From Bacillota bacterium (GTDB lineage Bacteria > Bacillota > Clostridia > Acetivibrionales > DSM-1351): a stretch of 7,740 bases of DNA. Below the pieces are notes generated by a model, which was given only the letters and a program-made list of their open reading frames with translations, searched no databases and had not been told where the DNA came from. The position numbers were made by a program, and so were the translations under genes. Of the stretch, positions 1 to 4,950 are shown piece by piece (within the stretch, counting starts at the first letter, position 1; each line of letters opens with the position of its first letter). Where the stretch lies: assembly GCA_023441625.1 (NCBI GenBank), contig JAEZOA010000003.1, forward strand, positions 1-7,740. The letters run 5' to 3'.

Positions 1-648
1 GAATTATCTTCCGTGACGGGAATTCCCGCAACGGACCTCGTTCAGTCAGTTCAAGGTGGTACCCCGAACATACAAGGAACTTGGGTTCACCCGCAAGTTG
101 CAATCAATCTTGCACAGTGGCTTTCCCCTAAATTCGCTGTATTAGTATCTAAATGGGTTTTTGAATGGATGTCTGGAAGTATTCAGCAACCACAGCTTCC
201 ATATCACCTAAGAAGATATCTTGTGAATATACCAAACGTTCCATATGGATATTTCTCTATGTTAAATGAAGTAACACTATCTCTTATTGGGCCTTTAGAA
301 GCATTAGGCTATGTAGTATCATCTGGCATGATTCCAGACATTTCACTCGGTAAAACGTTTTCAAAACACTTACGCACCTTAGGTTATCCAGTTGATAGTT
401 ATCCAAAATACCCACACAAATATGAAGATGGGCGTATCGTTGAAGCTAGGGCGTATCCTAATGCATTAATCGGTGAATTACGTCGTTTCTTTGTAGAAGA
501 ATGGCTACGAGACAAATCGTACAAATATTTTGAAGATAGAGATAAAAATGCTTTGCCATACCTTAATAAGTTTCTCGCTCTTCCAAATTACCGCGAGGTT
601 ATGGGATATGTCGAGGTTAATACAAATTCTAATCCATTAACTATATAA
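1..648 (+). CDS. KilA-N domain protein, 5'-truncated by the window edge
   Basis: The reading frame is open from base 1, so the GTG at 13 is probably internal and the true start lies outside the window. The visible part is 215 residues. Residues 1-60 match the second half of a KilA-N domain, a phage and viral DNA-binding module: a GIPATDLVQ segment, then GTWVHP, VAINLAQWLSP and KWVFEW. Residues 70-195 form a second conserved-looking domain with IPDISLGK, a YEDGR turn, AYPN and a Tyr/Phe/Trp-rich helix (RRFFVEEWL). I recall this tail from other KilA-N proteins, but its function is unknown to me. It is the only gene here on the plus strand and converges on the endolysin gene, so it is probably transcribed separately, as phage moron genes are. 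Possible roles are an antirepressor-type regulator or a phage-exclusion protein; BstA, an abortive-infection protein, also carries an N-terminal KilA-N domain. The domain call is confident, the role is not. Confidence 0.85.
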   Translation, partial: ELSSVTGIPATDLVQSVQGGTPNIQGTWVHPQVAINLAQWLSPKFAVLVSKWVFEWMSGSIQQPQLPYHLRRYLVNIPNVPYGYFSMLNEVTLSLIGPLEALGYVVSSGMIPDISLGKTFSKHLRTLGYPVDSYPKYPHKYEDGRIVEARAYPNALIGELRRFFVEEWLRDKSYKYFEDRDKNALPYLNKFLALPNYREVMGYVEVNTNSNPLTI

Positions 649-654
649 TAACTT

Positions 655-679
655 AGCCCCAGGAGTAATCCCAGGGGCT
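655..679. terminator. Hairpin terminator shared by convergent genes
   Basis: A GC-rich inverted repeat lies 6 bases after the KilA-N stop codon and 6 bases after the endolysin stop codon. Arms AGCCCC (655-660) and GGGGCT (674-679) pair perfectly, followed by an A-A mismatch and two further G-C pairs around a 7-base loop. The flank is AT-rich on both sides (AAATTTTA for plus-strand transcripts, AAGTTATTATA for minus-strand ones), but neither has a long U-tract. It is therefore a plausible bidirectional terminator of moderate strength rather than a textbook one. Placement between two convergent stop codons is the strongest argument. Confidence 0.7.
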
Positions 680-685
680 TAAATT

Positions 686-1333
686 TTACAACTTTGCTAT
701 CATATCATCAATAACCTCTACACGATCGTGTAGGTCCTTAATTGCATTATTAGTCTTTTTACCTCTTACTCCATCCTCAACAAGACCATATCCAAACTCA
801 TTGAGTTTAATCTGCAGGTCCTTAACTGTAACTACTTCAACAACAACAGCAGTATGCCCTTGTCTTAGCAGGATATCTCCCTCTTGCAGATACTTAGCAG
901 ATGTCAGATACTTTTTATCATTAAGGATTTCAAAGGCCTTGGTAGCTTTAATGGCATCTAACTGATTAGCTGTACATATACTAGAGCTGATTTTAATACC
1001 TGCAGCATTAATGCATACAGCTACCATGGCTGAACAATCAGTATCGCATTTTACCTTAATCTTTGATATATCAAAATTAACCGCCTGTGCTTGTTTAAAG
1101 AGCGATAGACGGTTATATTGATTGTACCCTATGCAATTATTGTCTGTGATATCTTTTGCAACCTGAGCGATTTTAGAAGCTACTGTTTTATCTTTTGCAC
1201 GAATAACACTTGTCCATCCAGTGCCTGACTTGTACCAGTCCCAGATAGCGACCTCTTTGCCTGTTTGGTCCCCAGCTTTACCACCGGCCGATTTACCATT
1301 CTCATCGTAAACTGCATGTGCTATCTTTATCAT
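686..1333 (-). CDS. Phage endolysin: Cys/His peptidoglycan hydrolase with C-terminal peptidoglycan-binding domain
   Basis: The 215-aa protein should cleave host peptidoglycan at the end of infection. The N-terminus (IKIAHAVYDENGK, GGKAGDQTGKEV) resembles clostridial prophage endolysins. The likely catalytic cysteine is C100 in TDCSAM and the likely histidine is H160 in the GDILLRQGH block, an NlpC/P60- or CHAP-like arrangement. Residues about 168-200 (KDLQIKLNEFGYG, EDGVRGKKT, NNAIKDLH) look like a short peptidoglycan-binding domain of the PG_binding_1 type. The usual linker between the two parts is nearly absent. The ATG at 1333 is chosen over one 42 bases upstream because AAGGAGG sits 6 bases before it; that ribosome site is made by the last codons of the holin gene, only one base separating the holin stop from this ATG. 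No signal peptide is visible, so export must depend on a holin. The bond cut (amidase or endopeptidase) cannot be told from sequence alone. Confidence 0.9.
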   Translation of the reverse strand: MIKIAHAVYDENGKSAGGKAGDQTGKEVAIWDWYKSGTGWTSVIRAKDKTVASKIAQVAKDITDNNCIGYNQYNRLSLFKQAQAVNFDISKIKVKCDTDCSAMVAVCINAAGIKISSSICTANQLDAIKATKAFEILNDKKYLTSAKYLQEGDILLRQGHTAVVVEVVTVKDLQIKLNEFGYGLVEDGVRGKKTNNAIKDLHDRVEVIDDMIAKL

Positions 1334-1334
1334 A

Positions 1335-1640
1335 CTAATCCTCCTTAGGATATAATTCATTAACAATGCCCTCAATCAATGCATCAATCTGATCACTGGA
1401 TAGACTGATATTCTTAGCAATGAGTAACTCCTTCAGCTTTTTAGTAACATAATCCTTTTTATCAGCTCCACCACGAATCGTCTGCTCTGCAGCTTGCACA
1501 AACTTATAGGCCCATGTCATGATTTCTTCCAACTGGGTACCGTCAAGTTTTGCTTTAATCCAAGGTACTAAATACCTTACGATAACTCCAATTACTAACA
1601 AAATAACTGCCTTTAACACATCAAATAACAATTCACTCAT
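1335..1640 (-). CDS. Phage holin, LLH family
   Basis: The 101-aa protein has one clear membrane segment at residues 5-27 (LFDVLKAVILLVIGVIVRYLV), followed by a charged cytoplasmic-type domain. That domain has the pattern I associate with LL-H-type holins (Phage_holin_6_1): W43 and an AAEQ motif at 50-53, a GADKKDYV segment, a helix KKLKELL, and IDALIEGIVNEL near the end. Holins of this kind permeabilise the membrane at a set time so that the endolysin reaches the wall. The start codon overlaps the stop of the preceding membrane-protein gene in an ATGA (1637-1640), suggesting translational coupling. The stop codon lies one base before the endolysin ATG. The ribosome site is weaker than those of its neighbours: GAGG-type, within GAAGAGGTAGAGGC. 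Its place directly before the endolysin supports the call. Confidence 0.88.
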   Translation of the reverse strand: MSELLFDVLKAVILLVIGVIVRYLVPWIKAKLDGTQLEEIMTWAYKFVQAAEQTIRGGADKKDYVTKKLKELLIAKNISLSSDQIDALIEGIVNELYPKED

Positions 1641-1846
1641 GCCTCTACCTCTTCTTTCTTCTTTTCTGATTTTTTAATTCCGGATAACGCCCATAACTCA
1701 ATTGTTGTAAAGCTGAACCATCCGGTTATCAATGTTCCTGGTTCGGATCCAGTGTGATAGAATACAAATAAAACAGCTCCAGCAAATAGCACATTTAGAG
1801 CTATCACAAGAGCTACGATCACTTTGCTATACTTTCTCTTTTTCAC
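1637..1846 (-). CDS. Small two-pass membrane protein of the lysis cassette
   Basis: This 69-aa protein has two hydrophobic stretches, residues 9-30 (VIVALVIALNVLFAGAVLFVF) and about 37-56 (GTLITGWFSFTTIELWALSG), joined by a short HTGSEP turn. A basic N-terminus (MKKRKYSK) and a Lys/Glu-rich C-terminus suggest a hairpin with both ends in the cytoplasm. I recall similar proteins beside holins in clostridial prophages, without an assigned function. It starts with GTG at 1846, preceded by GGAGG; this GTG shares its first base with the TAG stop of the upstream gene. Its own TGA overlaps the holin ATG. Such tight packing points to a co-translated lysis unit. It could be a second holin, an antiholin or a holin partner; the sequence does not decide. 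Confidence 0.75.
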   Translation of the reverse strand: MKKRKYSKVIVALVIALNVLFAGAVLFVFYHTGSEPGTLITGWFSFTTIELWALSGIKKSEKKKEEVEA

Positions 1847-2124
1847 TATCCCTCCATATCATGTGCCTTCTTATTTATGTGCTTTTCCAGTTTATCGACC
1901 GCTTCGGTGACTGGTCCATTGCATCCTTGCTCCTTCAAACCTTTTAAACAAGCAAGTAATCCATATACAATAAGACACTGTTCCTCCTTTAAGGCTTTGA
2001 TTTCTTTATCCTGTTGGTTCTGTTTTAAGTACCATCTATATACTGCGAAAATAGCTGTAAAAATAGCTATAAACGCACCAAGTACTGATGCTAATGTGAT
2101 AATAGTATCTTGTGTAATAACCAT
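1846..2124 (-). CDS. Single-pass membrane protein with coiled-coil-like tail, first gene of the lysis cassette
   Basis: The 92-aa product has an N-terminal membrane segment (about 7-29, TIITLASVLGAFIAIFTAIFAVY), a charged Lys/Gln/Glu helix (33-48) and a conserved-looking C-terminus with CNGPVTEAVDKLEKHINKKAH. I recall homologues in clostridial prophages, where automatic annotation sometimes mislabels them as branched-chain amino-acid permease; the phage context argues against transport. The start is the ATG at 2124 because AAAGGAC lies just upstream. A longer frame back to 2178 would run through a strong terminator hairpin and lacks a ribosome site. The gene ends in TAG overlapping the next gene's GTG by one base. 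A role as holin-like or spanin-like accessory is inferred from topology and neighbours only. Confidence 0.75.
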   Translation of the reverse strand: MVITQDTIITLASVLGAFIAIFTAIFAVYRWYLKQNQQDKEIKALKEEQCLIVYGLLACLKGLKEQGCNGPVTEAVDKLEKHINKKAHDMEG

Positions 2125-2142
2125 TCTGTCCTTTCCGCACAC

Positions 2143-2165
2143 AAAAAGAGCACCCGAAGGTGCCC
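2143..2165 (-). terminator. Intrinsic terminator with UUCG tetraloop between tail and lysis genes
   Basis: Read on the minus strand, GGGCACC (2165-2159) and GGTGCTC (2154-2148) form a 7-bp stem, with one G-U pair, capped by UUCG closed by C-G, an exceptionally stable tetraloop. Five U residues follow at once (2147-2143). It lies 17 bases after the stop codon of the 45-aa gene and ends 18 bases before the start of the lysis cassette. This is the best-formed terminator in the window. It should end or attenuate transcription of the tail operon before the lysis genes. Confidence 0.88.
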
Positions 2166-2182
2166 TATCTATGTACATTACA

Positions 2183-2320
2183 TTATTCAGTTACTAGATC
2201 TTCGCATCCACTGTCAATAAGAATCTGTTTTACTTGTTCTTTTAACTTAGCAGGCACTCTAGTATATGTATAGCCAGGTCTTTCCATTATAATCTGTTGC
2301 GCCCATAACATTGCCATCAT
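2183..2320 (-). CDS. Small 45-aa phage protein, CD1375-like
   Basis: This short gene encodes MMAMLWAQQIIMERPG followed by YTRVPAKLKEQVKQIL and a short acidic end. The pattern (a short N-terminal helix, then a T-x-V-P-x-x-L/I-x-x-x-V-K-x-x-L segment) resembles tiny proteins encoded after tail fibres in clostridial phages, labelled CD1375-like; their function is unknown. An open frame reaches back to 2371, but the strong GGGAGG site at about 2328-2333 touches the ATG at 2326, and sits at a proper 7-base distance from the ATG at 2320. I therefore start at 2320; 2317 and 2326 are alternatives. It is the last gene before the terminator at 2143-2165. No signal peptide or membrane helix is visible. 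Confidence 0.65.
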   Translation of the reverse strand: MMAMLWAQQIIMERPGYTYTRVPAKLKEQVKQILIDSGCEDLVTE

Positions 2321-2363
2321 ATCCATTCCTCCCTTCCCAAAAAATATATAATATATTAATGTT

Positions 2364-2702
2364 CTAAGCACTATATACTATTTCACTCATCTCAAGTAGG
2401 CATTCTGTCAAAGTATCTGTTTGTTGCTTGAGCAATTCATTCTGTTTCTTCAGTTCATCAAGTTCTTTTTCCATATCTCTAGGTTCTGCCCAATTTGGAT
2501 TAGGATAAAAACCTTCTTCTTCTGTGTAACAGTATTTATAAGGCTCTATTTCATCAGAAATTTCGTTAACTGTGTATACCTTAACCATATTTTCTTTTAA
2601 TACAGACAAATGTGAATTTATTTTGTATCTATCTTCTTCCTCTACAATTTGTTCTGAAATAAACATAACCTCATTTGTTTTAATATGAACCATTATATTC
2701 AT
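2364..2702 (-). CDS. Small tail-associated protein with C-terminal coiled coil
   Basis: I do not recognise a named family for this 112-aa protein with certainty. Residues 1-50 form short alternating hydrophobic segments, probably beta strands (VHIKTNEVMFI). Residues 55-72 contain YKYCYTEEEGFYPNPNW, a motif I recall from short proteins that follow tail-fibre genes in clostridial and Bacillus prophages (XkdW-like position). Residues 76-106 (MEKELDELKKQNELLKQQ and on) have heptad spacing of Leu and strongly suggest a coiled coil. AAAGGAGGT lies 5 bases before the ATG at 2702, so the start is secure. The gene begins 11 bases after the putative receptor-binding gene. Likely a minor tail component or fibre-assembly helper, inferred from position only. 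Confidence 0.7.
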   Translation of the reverse strand: MNIMVHIKTNEVMFISEQIVEEEDRYKINSHLSVLKENMVKVYTVNEISDEIEPYKYCYTEEEGFYPNPNWAEPRDMEKELDELKKQNELLKQQTDTLTECLLEMSEIVYSA

Positions 2703-2713
2703 AAAAACCTCCT

Positions 2714-3790
2714 TTAACCCATTTGAACTCTTGAATATGTACCATTAAATAAACTAGACGAAGCTCTTGTAACCCATGTAATACCATCTTCACTTGTGTA
2801 AATATAGTTATAATCATTAATTACAAAACGTTCACCATCGAATCTCACAAAACCAATATAAGCACTAACAGTAGCATTATCATTATAGCTAATTGAAAAT
2901 GGTAACACATTAAACGTAACACCATCATCAGTAGAATAAAATACTCTTATTTTAGTAGATGGATTAAATGTTACTACCCATGTACCATTACCCTGTGCAA
3001 CACTCCTAATTGATTGTATGTATGCTGTTTCTGAGTTTTGATGGATTAAAGAAAAACTTTTTCCGTCGTCAGATGAAGAATTTAGATGATAAGTATTACC
3101 TTCATGCCCTATTAAACGAGAACCAACATAAGCAAAGCTTTGAGACCTATAAAACTTATCTGGCATTGTTACACCAATTCTTCCCTCAATTAAAAAACCA
3201 CTTTTTTCTTTATCATAACTTCCATGAACTCCTGCATAAGATTCGTACTGACTAAAGAAATATTTACCACGTATGCAAGAAATAATACCAGCATAAGTAA
3301 CTGTTCCATTTTCGTATCTATTAGTGTCGATATTATATGAATACAATTTTTTTTCATGGATAACAATCGGAATAACACCTTCATGTACCTCAAGTAATTC
3401 TAAAGTTCCTCCTGTTTGGTATTCGCTGTTAACAACTGTTAATGTTTTTGAATCAACATCTAACTCATAGATATAATGTATCTCAGATTTTACAGTATCA
3501 CCAGATGTCGTTTGTATAAAAATACGTCCATCATGCCTACGAATTCTACAAGAAGGTGCTGTTCCTCCTCCAACAGTTACATTTGACATAATCATAACAG
3601 CAGTATCCCAACCGTCATAAGTTACAAAAATATTGTATAAGTTAGCAGTTGAGTCACCCATTAAAGCAACACCTACACCATCATTACCACTGCTCCATAT
3701 CTTTACTCCATTAAGCCATGCTTCTTTTAATTTTTGTCCCTCAAAATATGGTTCATATTTGTTTCCATTAATAATAATGTCATTTGCCAT
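2714..3790 (-). CDS. Putative receptor-binding tail protein with Asp-box-like repeats
   Basis: The 358-aa protein starts with a short segment common in tail-tip proteins (KLKEAWLNGVKIW, residues 20-32), probably a virion attachment part. The rest is rich in Tyr, Ser, Gly and beta-strand patterns. Three Asp-box-like motifs, S/T-x-D/E-D-G-x-S/T-F/W, occur at 239-246 (SSDDGKSF), 286-293 (STDDGVTF) and 332-339 (TSEDGITW). The spacing of 47 and 46 residues is what beta-propeller blades of BNR/sialidase-like folds would show. This supports a glycan-facing propeller domain, but no sialidase catalytic site (arginine triad) can be assigned. The ATG at 3790 follows AGGTGA, 8 bases after the upstream stop. 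It lies after the fibre gene and before small accessory genes, the usual place of a host-recognition protein. It could also be a glycosidase or a purely structural spike. Confidence 0.75.
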   Translation of the reverse strand: MANDIIINGNKYEPYFEGQKLKEAWLNGVKIWSSGNDGVGVALMGDSTANLYNIFVTYDGWDTAVMIMSNVTVGGGTAPSCRIRRHDGRIFIQTTSGDTVKSEIHYIYELDVDSKTLTVVNSEYQTGGTLELLEVHEGVIPIVIHEKKLYSYNIDTNRYENGTVTYAGIISCIRGKYFFSQYESYAGVHGSYDKEKSGFLIEGRIGVTMPDKFYRSQSFAYVGSRLIGHEGNTYHLNSSSDDGKSFSLIHQNSETAYIQSIRSVAQGNGTWVVTFNPSTKIRVFYSTDDGVTFNVLPFSISYNDNATVSAYIGFVRFDGERFVINDYNYIYTSEDGITWVTRASSSLFNGTYSRVQMG

Positions 3791-3798
3791 AACGTCAC

Positions 3799-4950
3799 CT
3801 AAGCTTTCTTAACAAAGTAAATTGTATTTTCAACATGAGTTTCAGGAAGAACATCAACTACTGATACAGAATAGCCATTAACTGTTTTAGCGTTTCCACC
3901 ATCAGCAATATCTCTCCAATCACTCCAAACTCCTGCCTCCAGCACCCTTTTAAATATTGTTTTGTCAGTCCAGTAGCCAGTCGATGTCTGCCACCCAAAT
4001 TGTTCTGACAGCCTATATCCTTCAACATACCTAGCACCACCATTTAATATAGAATGTGCAAAGTTATTTGTAATCATTGCTCTATACCAACGTGAATCAG
4101 GAGAATTTATGTGTAAATTATCATAATGAGAATTAATTTCCTCTTCTGAAGTCCCTTTGTAACCAGTAGGTTTATATGTTTCTAATTCACTTTTAAAAGC
4201 AAAGTCATCAGGCTCAAATCCACCAATAGAATCAGCATTGCCTCCATTAGCTGGTAAAGAAGTAGGCATATTAGCAATTAATTGATATTCTTCTGCTAAA
4301 TGTCCTCCTAATGCTGCAGCATCTCCACCTTTAGAAATTTGCGCATATTTCTCTGCTTGATCGCAATAATACTTAGCATTATCTGTATCATCACCTTCCT
4401 CAACTCCACCAACTGCGTACCTTTGTGCTTTATTTGCATTAACTACTGCTGTTTGTGCTTGAACAGTTATATCAGCAAGATAATCAGGTTGCAATTTTTC
4501 TGGTGTAATACTACCACAAACTATGTCAGCTTTCACTTTACCTTGCTCGTCATATGTAAAATAAATTGTTTCACTATTTTCTAACTCAACATTTGTCACA
4601 AATTCTGATATATCAATATACTGTGTACTTCCGTCAGCTAATGTTAATTCAATTTGCTGTGTTTCGTTGTTATAATAAAAGTTAACTGCTATTTTTTCCA
4701 TGGCAGTATCAATAACATATGATGTCCCATTTCTATTTATAATGGTTATACGACCAGTACTTTCTTCAAATGTTATCTCTTTTACAAGAAGATTTATATC
4801 AGCCTCATTTGCCTTACTTGTGTCAAGGGCAATTACTCTATTATCTATCTCATTAAGAGCTAAGTCCATCTTATTAAGGTTCTTAGCACCTAGCGCTGTT
4901 GCTGTTGACGGTTGGTTTTGCCAATTGATTCTATCATACGTTTTATCCAT
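3799..4950 (-). CDS. Tail fibre / baseplate protein
   Basis: The N-terminus (TYDRINWQNQPSTATALG, then AKNLNKMDLALNEID) is a start I recognise from clostridial phage tail proteins resembling BppU-type baseplate proteins; it likely anchors to the tail tip. Residues 60-145 are beta-rich. A helical stalk follows (155-205, AQTAVVNANKAQRYA, AKYYCDQAEKYAQ). Three copies of a fibre-type motif, G-G-[DN]-A-x-x-[LIV]-x-G, occur at 208-216, 236-244 and 351-359, akin to the GGNADTLDG units of trimeric fibres. Between the second and third copies lies a domain ending with FKRVLEAGVWSDWRDIADGG, reminiscent of fibre tip modules. The ATG at 4950 lies 8 bases after GGGGAGGT, inside the end of the upstream gene (61-bp overlap). 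The familiar N-terminus confirms this start. Probably a homotrimeric fibre carrying or supporting the next gene's product. Confidence 0.82.
   Translation of the reverse strand: MDKTYDRINWQNQPSTATALGAKNLNKMDLALNEIDNRVIALDTSKANEADINLLVKEITFEESTGRITIINRNGTSYVIDTAMEKIAVNFYYNNETQQIELTLADGSTQYIDISEFVTNVELENSETIYFTYDEQGKVKADIVCGSITPEKLQPDYLADITVQAQTAVVNANKAQRYAVGGVEEGDDTDNAKYYCDQAEKYAQISKGGDAAALGGHLAEEYQLIANMPTSLPANGGNADSIGGFEPDDFAFKSELETYKPTGYKGTSEEEINSHYDNLHINSPDSRWYRAMITNNFAHSILNGGARYVEGYRLSEQFGWQTSTGYWTDKTIFKRVLEAGVWSDWRDIADGGNAKTVNGYSVSVVDVLPETHVENTIYFVKKA

Noticed and set aside
649..685. Attachment site between the KilA-N gene and the lysis module
   Set aside because: The short interval is filled by the terminator hairpin; no tRNA end or integrase gene is nearby and no direct repeat partner can be seen.
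1334..1375. Longer endolysin N-terminus starting at 1375
   Set aside because: It overlaps the holin end, has no ribosome site, and adds residues unlike the family; the ATG at 1333 has AAGGAGG at 6 bases.
2125..2178. Longer N-terminus (18 more residues) for the 92-aa lysis-cassette membrane protein, starting at 2178
   Set aside because: The extension runs through the UUCG terminator hairpin, has no ribosome site, and the ATG at 2124 has AAAGGAC at a good distance.
1732..2197. Plus-strand open frames opposite the lysis genes
   Set aside because: They are antisense to three tightly packed genes with good starts; their translations are Cys/Ser-rich without a recognisable pattern and no ribosome sites were seen.
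2321..2363. Possible promoter in the AT-rich gap before the 45-aa gene
   Set aside because: TATATT-like boxes exist, but no TTGACA-like element lies at the right distance; AT richness alone explains them.
3190..3393. Minus-strand open frame of 67 codons inside the receptor-binding protein gene
   Set aside because: It is a different frame inside a well-supported gene, with no ribosome site or recognisable product.
2714..4950. Diversity-generating retroelement target in the fibre or receptor-binding genes
   Set aside because: No template/variable repeat pair, no C-type-lectin-like C-terminus and no reverse transcriptase gene are present in the window.
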